This document shows positions 1 through 8,092 of a stretch of 32,768 nucleotides of DNA, piece by piece; the first letter of the stretch is position 1, and every line of letters begins with the position of its first letter. The stretch is taken from assembly GCA_030756895.1 (NCBI GenBank), contig JAVBIX010000025.1:1-32768 (forward strand). The letters run 5' to 3'. The translations under genes were made by a program, and so were the position numbers. The notes under the pieces were generated by a model that saw only the letters and a program-made list of their open reading frames with translations, did no database searches and was not told the origin of the DNA. The DNA comes from Synechococcus sp. SP2 MAG (lineage in GTDB: Bacteria > Cyanobacteriota > Cyanobacteriia > PCC-6307 > Cyanobiaceae).

Positions 1-1151
1 GCAAAGCACTGCGAGAACAAGGCCATCGCCAAGCCGCGATGTTGCAGTGGCGTCTCTTCCACCATGGCTTCTGCCGCCGTTGGTAAAAAAGCCGCTTCTC
101 CAAAGGCGATCGGAATCATCGCAAGAGCAATCAGGCTGCTTCCTCCCGCCCAGAGCGCTGACCCAGCCAACAAGAGACAGCCTGTGATGAAGCCAAGCAG
201 ACCCATACCTAATCCAAAACGCAGACTGCGCTTTGCAACCCAGTTGCCGATGGGCCACTGAAGCACCATCAACAAAAGAAGCTGCCAAGCAATCAAGCCG
301 CCGCTGGAGGCTTCGCTGAGCGGTGCGCGGGCGAGCCCTCCACGCACCATGTCGAGCGGAAGTGCACTTTGCATTAAAGACACGATTCCAGTGGCAATCA
401 CGCTCACAATGAGCACTGGAATCAGGGGCAGAATCCATCGCCATTCAGCCTCTGGGTTGGCTTTCGCTTCCGTCTTGGAATCGCCGTTCGCTGTCGTCTC
501 AGCTTTGAATTTGTGGTTGTTAATTGTCGCAGCGCTGGCATGGAGTAGCGCTGCCCTTCCGTCTGGCAGGGGCGTGAGCAACAACACCACCAGCATGCTC
601 AATACGGCTGCGGCCTCAACCGCATAGACCATCCGGATCATGTCCATGGCGGTCAGCACCGCACCAAGTAAGGCGCCAGCAGCAACTCCTAAGGCGTCAG
701 CGCTGCGAGCGAGAGCGTATCCACGGCTGGAAGTGAAACCGCTGCAGCTCAATGGAACGGCCAATTCAATCGCAGGGAAATAGAGGCCGGCCGCCAAACC
801 GATCAGCAACTGTCCAACCAGGTATCCGTTGAAGCCTGTGGCCTGAAACAGCACTAAATCCGCCATCAAGGCGAGCAGGGCAGCGGCTCGGACTGGCCAT
901 GAGCATGTCAACCCGCGGTCCAGCAAGACACCACTCAGCAGCCTTGCCACCGTGCCGATCAAGGCAGAGGCCGCCAACCCTTGACTCACTTGCACTGCCG
1001 TGAAGCTGGCCTGGTGAAACACAATCGGTGTCAAATAGATGACACCACCAGCTCCAAAAGACGCAAGCAGGCGAATGAACGCCACTTCTTGCAAAGGTGC
1101 GGGAAACTGGTTCCACCAGTGGACTGGTCTTGGCCTTGCGAAGACGCTCAA
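1..1151 (-). CDS. MFS transporter, C-terminus cut by the left window edge
   Basis: Reading the minus strand from about 1150 down to base 1 gives one uninterrupted frame rich in hydrophobic helices. It begins near an ALIRL-like segment (VAFIRLLASFGAGGVIYLTP) and continues through LSGVLLDRG, the loop motif typical of the major facilitator superfamily between helices 2 and 3. A charged central loop (about 540-430) separates two membrane halves, and WPIGNWVAKRSLRFG echoes the same loop motif in the second half. The substrate cannot be read from the sequence. The frame closes with an in-frame TGA near 1205 and has no ATG; TTG at 1151, TTG at 1094 and GTG at 1085 are the possible starts. The longest is given, but it overlaps the divergent hydrolase gene. 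The C-terminus lies outside the window. Confidence 0.85.
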   Translation of the reverse strand, partial: MSVFARPRPVHWWNQFPAPLQEVAFIRLLASFGAGGVIYLTPIVFHQASFTAVQVSQGLAASALIGTVARLLSGVLLDRGLTCSWPVRAAALLALMADLVLFQATGFNGYLVGQLLIGLAAGLYFPAIELAVPLSCSGFTSSRGYALARSADALGVAAGALLGAVLTAMDMIRMVYAVEAAAVLSMLVVLLLTPLPDGRAALLHASAATINNHKFKAETTANGDSKTEAKANPEAEWRWILPLIPVLIVSVIATGIVSLMQSALPLDMVRGGLARAPLSEASSGGLIAWQLLLLMVLQWPIGNWVAKRSLRFGLGMGLLGFITGCLLLAGSALWAGGSSLIALAMIPIAFGEAAFLPTAAEAMVEETPLQHRGLAMALFSQCF

Positions 1152-2743
1152 CAGGACTGCGATTAGCTGCAGGTTGTGTATGCAGTCTGCTGTTTTTTGG
1201 CGTCACACCGCGTCCGTTGTGGGCTGCTTCTCAGCTGGAAGTCCAGATCGATGGCACGGTGATTCCCTTTTCCATTGGTGATCTGGCGCAATGGGCGCGG
1301 TCTGATGGACGTCACCGCTCCGAACTCAGTAATTGGTTTTCGTTATTAACTCCCGAGAGTCGAGCAGGCGTTTTGGAGCTGCTACAGGCTCCTGTAATCC
1401 TTGATCGCAGCATGGCGCGCCAGCTCTTGAATAGCTGGGCTGGTCGGCAATTGTTAGATCAAATTGCTGATTTGGTGCGGGTGGACGATGACACGGAGGG
1501 GGTCATCGTTCGTCAAACGATCAATGAACTTCTAACTCGACAGCAGCAGGTCTCCAGCTTGGATTTGCTTGAGGCTTTGCCTGCTGAAAGCGTTCGTCTT
1601 GATCTCGATTTACTGCTCAAGCTGGCATCCAGTTGGCGGATGCAACTGGAGCGCCAACAAAATTTGGTGCGCAGCCTGGATCGCTTTCCTGTCACGGCCT
1701 CAGTTTCTGAGCCTGCTGCTGTCTTCCCTAAAGACGTCAACTCGTTGTTGGAACCGCGCTTGATGTCCTTAGCGGTTCGTCATCGCAAGGAGCCATTGGG
1801 ATTTCAGCTCTGGTTGCCCGTGGAGGGGGCCCCAAAGCGGGAGCAGTGGATGGTGCTGATGCCTGGATTAGGCGGCAGCCCAGATCATTTCCGTTGGCTT
1901 GGCCGCGGCCTGAGTCGTCGTGGTTGGGCCGTCTTGGTTCCAGAGCACCCTGGCAGCGATGACGAAGCGGTCCAAGCCCTATTGGAAGGGCGTCTCCCCC
2001 CTCCCGGTGCGGAAGTGCTTCCCGCGCGGCTGAAAGATCTTGATGCCCTGCTTAAGGCCCGCGATCAGGGTGTGTTTCAAGTGCCGGGTCAACGCTTGGT
2101 CCTGGCTGGCCACTCCCTGGGTGCCTTCAGTGCGCTGCTGTCAACCGGTGCAAGTCCGGCTCCAGGTCTTGCGCGGCGTTGTACTTCGGTTTTGCGTGAT
2201 TTGCCGCTCAGCAACTTGTCGCGCTTGTTGCAGTGTCAGTTGGTGGATGTTTCTTTGCCAAAGCAAGTCGCACCCAATGGGTTGTCGGCTGTGATTGGTT
2301 TCAACAGTTTTGGCAGCCTGCTCTGGCCTGCTGGCTCTCTTTCGAAAACCGTCAAAGTGCCTGTGTTGTTCACTGGCGGCACCCTCGATCTGATCACGCC
2401 ACCAATCAGCGAACAGTTGGGGTTGTTATTGGCGATGCCTGCCGATCCGTCCAGCCGCGTTGTGCTTGTGGAAGGAGCGAGTCATTTTTCCCCCGTGCGG
2501 GTGGAGGGGCAGAGACAAGGCGGACGGGGTGAGGATCTTTTTCAGCTGGGAGAAGAGCTCGTCGGTGTTCAGCCGCTCCAGGTGCAAGCCCTATTGGAGC
2601 AGGAAGTGGTGCAGTTTTTAGTGGAACAAGAACAGAGCAAAGGTGAGCATCGAACCCCTGCCAAAACGCTCCATTTGAAGCGGGGAGAGCTTCATCTTTA
2701 TCGGCTCGATCGAGAGGCGGCGTCAGCCCTGGTGCATCAGTAA
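1097..2743 (+). CDS. DUF1400 alpha/beta hydrolase, exported
   Basis: A 548-residue protein with a basic, hydrophobic N-terminus (RRRSTG followed by a Leu/Val-rich stretch and WAAS), consistent with a signal peptide. The N-terminal third (about residues 45-150) matches my memory of DUF1400, a cyanobacterial domain found before alpha/beta hydrolase folds. The catalytic half shows the nucleophile elbow GHSLG (Ser340), a likely acid Asp431 (GGTLDLITPP) and His463 (GASHF). This supports an esterase or lipase-like enzyme, resembling platelet-activating-factor acetylhydrolases; the substrate is unknown. The start is GTG; TTG at 1130 or 1136 would also keep the signal peptide and reduce overlap with the divergent transporter. 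The 3' end overlaps the convergent permease gene by 7 bp. Confidence 0.88.
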   Translation: MRETGSTSGLVLALRRRSTGLRLAAGCVCSLLFFGVTPRPLWAASQLEVQIDGTVIPFSIGDLAQWARSDGRHRSELSNWFSLLTPESRAGVLELLQAPVILDRSMARQLLNSWAGRQLLDQIADLVRVDDDTEGVIVRQTINELLTRQQQVSSLDLLEALPAESVRLDLDLLLKLASSWRMQLERQQNLVRSLDRFPVTASVSEPAAVFPKDVNSLLEPRLMSLAVRHRKEPLGFQLWLPVEGAPKREQWMVLMPGLGGSPDHFRWLGRGLSRRGWAVLVPEHPGSDDEAVQALLEGRLPPPGAEVLPARLKDLDALLKARDQGVFQVPGQRLVLAGHSLGAFSALLSTGASPAPGLARRCTSVLRDLPLSNLSRLLQCQLVDVSLPKQVAPNGLSAVIGFNSFGSLLWPAGSLSKTVKVPVLFTGGTLDLITPPISEQLGLLLAMPADPSSRVVLVEGASHFSPVRVEGQRQGGRGEDLFQLGEELVGVQPLQVQALLEQEVVQFLVEQEQSKGEHRTPAKTLHLKRGELHLYRLDREAASALVHQ

Positions 2744-3756
2744 CGGATGCGTGGATCGAGCACGGCCACCAGGAGATCTACCGCCACGCTCACCATCACG
2801 ACGAGGGCGGCGATGGCGACAACGATGCCTTGGACAACGGGGTAATCGCGTTGGTTGATGCTCTCGTAAAGGCTCATGGCAATGCCTGGCCAGGAGAAGG
2901 TCACTTCAATGAGTAGTGCCCCGCCGATGAGCGATGCCACCGTGATTCCCGCGATCGTGAGCACGGGCAGCAAAGCATTGGGCAGGGCATGGCGGAGTAC
3001 GACCTGGACTTCGCTCAGTCCACGGCTCCTCGCCGATTCCACATAATCCGATTTCAGGGTGCGGTTCAGATTCAGCCGCAGTGCGTTCGTGAACACTCCG
3101 CTCAGCAGGAGGCCCAAGGTGCAGGCTGGCAGCACGAGGTGCCGAATGCTTCCTTGCAGGGCAGCCCAATTGCCGCTGATCACGCTGTCAAAGATCAGGA
3201 AGCCGCTGCCTTCTGGGGGAATCAAGCTGGGAGGAAATCTGCCGCCAACGGGCAGCCATCCGAGCATGACCGCAAACACGAGTTGGATGAGCATGGCCGC
3301 CCAAAATGGGGGTAATGCGTAGGTGCCAATGCCGTAGAAGCGGCCGGCGAAGTCAACTTTCCCCTCGGGCCTGGCAATCCCACTAAACCCAACCGCTAAG
3401 CCCAGAACGGCCGAGATAATTAAGGCGGTGATCCCTAGCTCCAGGCTTGCCGGGAGCGTTTTACTGATGATCGAACGCACCGACTCGTTATTAATCAGTG
3501 CATTGCCTAAATCTCCATGAATCAGCTTGCTGAGAAAATCAAAATATTGATTCCAGAGCGATTGATCGAGGCCCAGGCTGCTTCTCAGAGCTGCTTTAGC
3601 GGCTTCTGGGGCCCTGCTTCCGAGTACCGCATCCACCGGGTCTCCCGGCGCGACACGCAGGAGCAAAAACACCAGGCTGGCAATCAGCCACAGCATCACT
3701 GGAGCGAGTGCGAGTCGGGTTGCGCAATAGCGAAACAGCTCCCTTCCTCGTGCCAT
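2737..3756 (-). CDS. ABC transporter permease, DppB/OppB type
   Basis: An inner-membrane permease of 339 residues, the usual length for peptide/nickel-type DppB proteins. It has an N-terminal helix (WLIASLVFLLLRVAPGDPVD), the family's periplasmic domain with a GLDQSL segment, and the cytoplasmic coupling loop near residues 245-270 (LRHALPNALLPVLTI). The C-terminal SWPGIAMSLYE and RDYPVVQG segments are typical of the family. The ATG overlaps the stop of the upstream lipoprotein gene (TAATG), so the two are probably translationally coupled. No DppC-like second permease and no ATPase gene lies beside it, so the rest of the transporter must be encoded elsewhere. The substrate, a peptide or another small solute, is inferred from family only. 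Confidence 0.93.
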   Translation of the reverse strand: MARGRELFRYCATRLALAPVMLWLIASLVFLLLRVAPGDPVDAVLGSRAPEAAKAALRSSLGLDQSLWNQYFDFLSKLIHGDLGNALINNESVRSIISKTLPASLELGITALIISAVLGLAVGFSGIARPEGKVDFAGRFYGIGTYALPPFWAAMLIQLVFAVMLGWLPVGGRFPPSLIPPEGSGFLIFDSVISGNWAALQGSIRHLVLPACTLGLLLSGVFTNALRLNLNRTLKSDYVESARSRGLSEVQVVLRHALPNALLPVLTIAGITVASLIGGALLIEVTFSWPGIAMSLYESINQRDYPVVQGIVVAIAALVVMVSVAVDLLVAVLDPRIRY

Positions 3757-5339
3757 TAGCGTCTCGCTCCGAGCTTGGACAGATTGACCAGTCCGTTGCC
3801 ATTAAAAGTGGGAGGGTTCAAACGAAGCTGAGCCCAGGCTTTTGGAGCCACAAACCAAACCGGGATGTATGGAGCTCCTTGTGCTGCCATTGCATCCACT
3901 GTTGCCAGCTCCTTTAAACGTGCCTTGCCCTGAAGGCTGTCGCTACGGCGCAACGCTGCTTGGAGCCCTGGTTCGGTCCAGAACGTGCCGCCATCCACGG
4001 CCTCACCCTCCTTGCAGATGTTCCCTTCCGAGCGCTTGCAACTGAGTAACGGGGTGATGTAAGCCTCAGGATCCGGGTAGGAGCCACCCCAGTCAAGAAT
4101 CACCGCTTCGAATGATCCTTCGCTGAGCTGTTTGTACACCGTGGTTGACTCCACGCCGTTAAGGGTCATTTGAACGCAGTTGGGCAGGTCCCGCTTCAGC
4201 TGAGCTTGCCAGGTGAGGGCCATCAAACGATCGGAAGGAACGTTGGTGCGAAACGTGAAGGGCACTTGCAGCCGACGTCCTGTGCAGTAGCCAGCTTGTT
4301 GAAACAACTTTCGGGCTGTTGCAAGGTTGTAGGTCGGCCAGGGCTCGGTTTTGCCTCCCCGTAAACCTGGGGGAATGAGGGATCGCAATGGCTCTCTTTG
4401 CGAGTAGCTAACGCGGGCGCTGATCAACCGGCGATCCAGGCTGTGGGCGAGGGCCCGACGCACGGTTTGGCTTTGCATCGGCGGGCTGTTGGTGCGCAGA
4501 GTCACAAAGGTGATGTTCATGGCCGGACCTTTGCTTTCGCGCAGCAGGGTCTTATCAGCTCGTTCGCTCAAGGCTCGTTTTTGATCTTCATCGATGGAGT
4601 CCGAAAGCAATACGTCCACTTCTCCGCTGATCAGGGCTCCAAACAGTGCTGTGGAATTGCTGAGATTGATGAGGTCGAGCCCCACATTGTTCGGAGGGTC
4701 TCCCCAGTACTGGCGGAAGGGGAGAAGACGTTGTTGGGTGTTGCGAAAGCTGTTGAGGATGTAGGGGCCTGTTCCAATAAATCGATCATTCAAGAAGCGA
4801 TCGGCATGGTCGGCGTAGGCCTTTGGGGATACGGGGGTGAGATAAGGGGAGGTCAGCAGGCTTTCAAACGAGCTGGAGGGCTGCTTAAGGCGCAGGCGGA
4901 GTTCAAAGGGGCTGGGTGTTTCAATTTCGGCAATTCGATCGTTCAGCAAATAGCGCTGCGAACCGATGCGAAGGAAGCGCTTCAAGCTGAAGGCCATCGC
5001 TTTTGCGTCAAAGCGTGTGCCGTCGTGGAACAGCACATCGCGGCGTAATGGGATGGTCAAGCTGAGACCGTCATCACTCAGCTGAGGCTTCGATGCGGCC
5101 AACTGGGGCTGAAGCTTTCCGTTGGTGCCTCGGATGTAAAGCGTGTCCCCTAGGGCGCTTAAGACTTGCAAGACCCCTGTTGTGCTCGCCAGTGCTGGAT
5201 CAAGGGAGGAGATGCGTCCGGCACTGGCCACCGTGAGTCGCTCGCTCTGGCGTTTGGGTTGGCAGGCGCTTTGGCTGAAAGCAAGAGCCATGCCGATCAA
5301 CACGCTGGCCTGAAGGCGGGAGCGACGGCGATCAGTCAC
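3756..5339 (-). CDS. ABC transporter substrate-binding lipoprotein, family 5 (DppA/OppA-like)
   Basis: A 527-residue solute-binding protein. The N-terminus is a lipoprotein signal: RRR, a hydrophobic stretch and a lipobox ending SQSAC at Cys26, so the mature protein should be lipid-anchored in the periplasm. The family 5 signature is visible in SSLDPALAST, LQPQLAAS, FHDGTRFDAKAMAFSLKRF and a C-terminal APYIPVWF. Internal cysteines (YCTGRRL, LLSCKRSEGNICKEGE) could form disulfides. It starts with GTG. It delivers a ligand to the DppB-type permease encoded directly downstream, whose ATG overlaps this gene's stop. Peptides are the usual ligand of this family, but other small molecules are known, so the substrate is left open. 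Confidence 0.93.
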   Translation of the reverse strand: MTDRRRSRLQASVLIGMALAFSQSACQPKRQSERLTVASAGRISSLDPALASTTGVLQVLSALGDTLYIRGTNGKLQPQLAASKPQLSDDGLSLTIPLRRDVLFHDGTRFDAKAMAFSLKRFLRIGSQRYLLNDRIAEIETPSPFELRLRLKQPSSSFESLLTSPYLTPVSPKAYADHADRFLNDRFIGTGPYILNSFRNTQQRLLPFRQYWGDPPNNVGLDLINLSNSTALFGALISGEVDVLLSDSIDEDQKRALSERADKTLLRESKGPAMNITFVTLRTNSPPMQSQTVRRALAHSLDRRLISARVSYSQREPLRSLIPPGLRGGKTEPWPTYNLATARKLFQQAGYCTGRRLQVPFTFRTNVPSDRLMALTWQAQLKRDLPNCVQMTLNGVESTTVYKQLSEGSFEAVILDWGGSYPDPEAYITPLLSCKRSEGNICKEGEAVDGGTFWTEPGLQAALRRSDSLQGKARLKELATVDAMAAQGAPYIPVWFVAPKAWAQLRLNPPTFNGNGLVNLSKLGARR

Positions 5340-5371
5340 GCAGCGTTTCTTGATATCAGCTGCTATTCAAC

Positions 5372-5399
5372 GTCCTAAGGGCCCTGCAGTCCTTAGGAC
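5372..5399. repeat. 9-bp inverted repeat (hairpin) ending the small 81-aa gene
   Basis: GTCCTAAGG and CCTTAGGAC are perfect complements around a 10-base loop. The element spans the stop codon of the minus-strand small gene and sits about 33 bases upstream of the ABC lipoprotein start. There is no T-tract after it on the minus strand, so it is a weak intrinsic terminator at best. It could instead be an attenuator or an mRNA-stabilising hairpin. Confidence 0.55.
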
Positions 5400-5638
5400 A
5401 CTTCTCCTGAAGGGCTGGAGATCTGTTCAAGGGCAACTTCAAACACGGGGCAACCATGGGGATCGAGGGGCCATTGGCGGATCCAACAACGGTCATGGTC
5501 GTCATCAATCCCGATCACTTGAAACGGACCCTCTCCTGAGCGGAGCTTGATGCAGTCACCTTGATGAAGCGTCATGACAGACCGAGAACTCTGCTGATCG
5601 CAGTGTGATCCGTAGGCCAGTGTCAGTTCGTTCGACAT
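5393..5638 (-). CDS. Small hypothetical protein, cyanobacterial type
   Basis: An 81-residue soluble protein with no signal peptide or membrane helix. The region from residue 22 (MTLHQGDCIKLRSGEGPFQV) to ALEQIS reads like a small beta-barrel of the KOW/SH3 kind: short strands, a DDDHDR turn and WIRQWPL. This fold is an inference. The longer ATG at 5638 is given; an internal ATG at 5575 gives a 60-residue protein that covers all of the strand-rich part and may be the real start. It lies alone on the minus strand between homoserine dehydrogenase and the ABC lipoprotein gene. No function can be assigned. Confidence 0.65.
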   Translation of the reverse strand: MSNELTLAYGSHCDQQSSRSVMTLHQGDCIKLRSGEGPFQVIGIDDDHDRCWIRQWPLDPHGCPVFEVALEQISSPSGEVS

Positions 5639-5647
5639 GAACGGTTA

Positions 5648-5679
5648 AGAGCACAGATCTGAAAATGCAGATTTGCTCT
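5648..5679. repeat. Imperfect inverted repeat downstream of homoserine dehydrogenase
   Basis: AGAGCA plus ATCTG pairs with CAGAT plus TGCTCT, interrupted by a small internal bulge. It lies in the 112-base gap after the homoserine dehydrogenase stop and just before the small minus-strand gene. It may form a hairpin in the minus-strand transcript that ends or protects the upstream mRNA. No clear T-tract follows, so terminator status is uncertain. Confidence 0.35.
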
Positions 5680-5750
5680 GTGATAGTTCTTACAACTCTG
5701 CCTTATCTCGGGGCTTAACCGCCAGGGCTGAGTTGGTGATGTGAACCTGC

Positions 5751-7067
5751 TCAAAGACAGCCGAGATGGGCATCCAGGCTTAAGACCCCGGGAAGTGCAT
5801 GAATGGCTTTGAGCGCTGCACTCATTTGACTATTGCCAACAACGTGCGTGATCACAACGATTTCAGCTCCCGCATCACTTGCTTCGAGCTGAACAATTGA
5901 TTGAATTGAGACGTTGTGGTCCCCGAAACAGCTGCCAATGCGGCCGATCACGCCTGGTGCATTTTCTGTTTTGAAACGCACATAGTTTCGCTGGCTGGTT
6001 TGCTCCGTGTTGGCCAGGTGGCAAGCACGCCAGCTGGAGGCTGCAAGCAGGGGGTCGAGGTTTCCGTCTGCTGGTTTGAGTTGGCGAATTCCAGCGATGT
6101 TGAGGATGTCGGCCACCACAGCCGAAGCAGTGGGTCCTGAGCCAGCGCCAGGTCCGTAAAACATCACCCTGCCGATCGGATCACCCTCAACCAAAATCGC
6201 GTTGTTCACCCCATTAACGCCGGCGAGGGGATGGTCATTGGGAACCAGGGTGGGTTGAACACTGACCGCTAGAGGCAGCGATGTGGGATGGCTGGGGTCG
6301 GGCTCCATGCTTTCGGCCACAGCGAGCAGCTTCACGCCGTAGCCCAACTGGGTGGCGTAATCCACGTCTCTGCTTTGCAGCGTGCTGATGCCTGCCGTGT
6401 AGATGCCGTTGCGATCAATGGCCCCCCCGAAGGCCAATCCGGAGAGGATGGCGATTTTGTCGGCGGCATCGAGCCCCTCAACATCTGCGGCTGGGTCCGC
6501 TTCGGCGTAACCCAGATCCTGGGCGTCGCGAAGGACAGCGTTGTAATCCGCACCCTCCTCGGCCATCCGGCTCAGGATGTAATTCGTGGTGCCATTGATT
6601 ATTCCGCTCACGCGCTGAATGCGGTTGCCGCCGAGCGATTGCTTAAGCGGCTCAATGATCGGAATCCCCCCGCCAACGGCGGCTTCAATCAGCACATAAA
6701 CACCTGCGGCGGCCGCGGCCGCGGCAATCTCTTCGCCATGCCTGGCGATGACCGATTTGTTGGCGGTCACAACCGACTTGCCGGCAGCAATCGCGCGCAT
6801 GATCAGGGTGCGAGCTGGCTCGATGCCTCCCATTACTTCCACCACCACATCCACGGCTGGATCGTCGACGACGGCTTCCGGGGATGTGGTGAGGATGCTT
6901 TCGTCTAGAGCAATGGGCCGAGAGCGGTTTAGATCTCTCACCGCAACGCGGACCAGATCGAGATCAGCAATCAGAGGATGTCTTCCTTCTGGCGTCTGGA
7001 GAATGCTTGCCACTCCGGCACCCACAGTGCCGAGACCGAGAAGGCCAATTCCGATCCGGGTGGACAT
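5751..7067 (-). CDS. hom: Homoserine dehydrogenase
   Basis: Catalyses NAD(P)H-dependent reduction of aspartate semialdehyde to homoserine, the branch to threonine and methionine. The protein is 438 residues, normal for the monofunctional enzyme with a regulatory domain. Visible parts are the Rossmann motif GLLGLGTVGAGVAS (residues 8-21), EVMGG, the TANKSVIARHG segment, GGGIPII and INGTTNYIL, and the catalytic-domain DLGYAEADPAADVEG. A C-terminal ACT domain (about 355-430, NYVRFKTENAPGVIGRIGSC) suggests feedback control, by threonine in characterised relatives. It starts at ATG 7067, 36 bases after the SufE stop, and is probably the last gene of the run from 5-FCL through SufE. Confidence 0.97.
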   Translation of the reverse strand: MSTRIGIGLLGLGTVGAGVASILQTPEGRHPLIADLDLVRVAVRDLNRSRPIALDESILTTSPEAVVDDPAVDVVVEVMGGIEPARTLIMRAIAAGKSVVTANKSVIARHGEEIAAAAAAAGVYVLIEAAVGGGIPIIEPLKQSLGGNRIQRVSGIINGTTNYILSRMAEEGADYNAVLRDAQDLGYAEADPAADVEGLDAADKIAILSGLAFGGAIDRNGIYTAGISTLQSRDVDYATQLGYGVKLLAVAESMEPDPSHPTSLPLAVSVQPTLVPNDHPLAGVNGVNNAILVEGDPIGRVMFYGPGAGSGPTASAVVADILNIAGIRQLKPADGNLDPLLAASSWRACHLANTEQTSQRNYVRFKTENAPGVIGRIGSCFGDHNVSIQSIVQLEASDAGAEIVVITHVVGNSQMSAALKAIHALPGVLSLDAHLGCL

Positions 7068-7103
7068 TGAACAGGTTCCGTTTGCGTCGCTAATCAGCAG
7101 ACT

Positions 7104-7565
7104 CTATGAATCCGTAGCGTCATCGGTGTTTTTTAGGGCATGAGCCTGGGATTGCATCGCCCGCAAAATGTTCAAAAAGCCGTTAGCTCTTGAGGGGGTC
7201 AGGCTTGCTTGTAGGCCAGTAGCGGCGATGAACTCGGGATTGACGGCTAAGACCTGATCTGGGGTGAGATTGCTCATCCCTTTGATGAGTAAGGCAAGCA
7301 GCCCTTTGGTGATCAAGGCATCGGACTCTCCTTGCCAGCACACCTGGTTGTTCTTGAGAGCGGCATGAATGAACACTTGAGACACGCAACCTTGAACCTT
7401 GCGGTCTTCGGTTTGAAGCTCTGCGGGCATTGCAGGAAGCTTTTTGGCGAGCCAGAGCACGTACTCGTAACGTTTGCGTGGCTCTGGCGTGCCGCTAAGC
7501 CGATCCGCCAAGCGGTCTAGCTCGTCGCTTCCGTATTGGCTTGAAGAGCAGCAGGGTTCTGCCAT
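7104..7565 (-). CDS. sufE: SufE family cysteine desulfurase activator
   Basis: SufE accepts persulfide sulfur from the desulfurase SufS and passes it to the SufBCD scaffold for Fe-S cluster assembly, central to photosystem I and ferredoxin supply. The protein is 153 residues, close to the family norm. The acceptor cysteine is Cys60 in KVQGCVSQVFI. Other family features are RYEYVLWLAKKLP, GLLALLIKGMSNLTPDQVL and a C-terminal SRANGFLNIL. A Cys-Cys pair at residues 5-6 is an N-terminal extra. It starts at ATG 7565, 8 bases after the stop of the secreted 158-aa gene, so co-transcription with it is likely. The desulfurase is not in this window. Confidence 0.95.
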   Translation of the reverse strand: MAEPCCSSSQYGSDELDRLADRLSGTPEPRKRYEYVLWLAKKLPAMPAELQTEDRKVQGCVSQVFIHAALKNNQVCWQGESDALITKGLLALLIKGMSNLTPDQVLAVNPEFIAATGLQASLTPSRANGFLNILRAMQSQAHALKNTDDATDS

Positions 7566-7573
7566 GGACGGAT

Positions 7574-8050
7574 TCAGCGATTAAGGCTGGGTTGGCGCAC
7601 CTTAACCATCAGGCTCACAAGTCCGAGCAGGGCAGGTGCTCCAAGCCAGGCGAAAGGCGGTAGCGCGGGGGATTGGTTATGCGTTTGCACCACCTCGTCC
7701 AGCAAGACGCTGCCCTGTCGAATTGGTAATTCCAAATAGTCGCGATGTCCTGGGCCACCATCCACTTGCAAATCCAAGACGCCTTCAACCAGGTCTGGGA
7801 GTGTTAAGACCAAATGTCCATTTGCTCCGATCTCCCCGAGTTCATCTCCAGGTGTTCCATCGGCATTGAGCAGGCGCACAGCGGCACCTTTGACTGGCTC
7901 ACCTGTGGAGAAGCTGCTGCTGAGCTCTAATTGGCCATCGAGATAGCGCAGTGAGCTTTCGATTCCATGGGCCTGGGCCTGCTGGCCTGCCATGAATCCC
8001 AGACCTAAAGCAGCGCAGCTGACCAGCAGGCGTCGTGAAAACACGGTCAT
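7574..8050 (-). CDS. Exported membrane-anchored protein with predicted mature N-terminal His
   Basis: A 158-residue protein of unknown function. Residues 1-27 form a signal peptide (SRRLL, hydrophobic core, AQA); predicted cleavage leaves HGIESSLRYLDG as the mature N-terminus. Residues 30-115 are rich in beta strands, with an Ig- or carboxypeptidase-regulatory-like pattern (GEPVKGAAVRLLNADG, LTLPDLVEGVLDLQVDGG). A C-terminal membrane helix (about 128-150) is followed by a short basic tail. The layout resembles CbiL/NikL-like accessory proteins of nickel or cobalt uptake, which is only an inference here. It lies 8 bases upstream of sufE and 42 bases downstream of the folate cyclo-ligase gene. 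Confidence 0.8.
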   Translation of the reverse strand: MTVFSRRLLVSCAALGLGFMAGQQAQAHGIESSLRYLDGQLELSSSFSTGEPVKGAAVRLLNADGTPGDELGEIGANGHLVLTLPDLVEGVLDLQVDGGPGHRDYLELPIRQGSVLLDEVVQTHNQSPALPPFAWLGAPALLGLVSLMVKVRQPSLNR

Positions 8051-8092
8051 GGCAGCAGGCTTAGAAGGTTTTCATCTTGCAGAACATTTGCT

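Noticed and set aside
766-1206. 146-aa minus-strand open frame
   Set aside because: It is a shifted frame of the MFS transporter gene; the correct frame is hydrophobic and continues to base 1.
4398-5048. 216-aa plus-strand open frame
   Set aside because: Antisense to the well-supported ABC lipoprotein gene; no family features.
6288-6908. 206-aa plus-strand open frame
   Set aside because: Antisense shadow of homoserine dehydrogenase.
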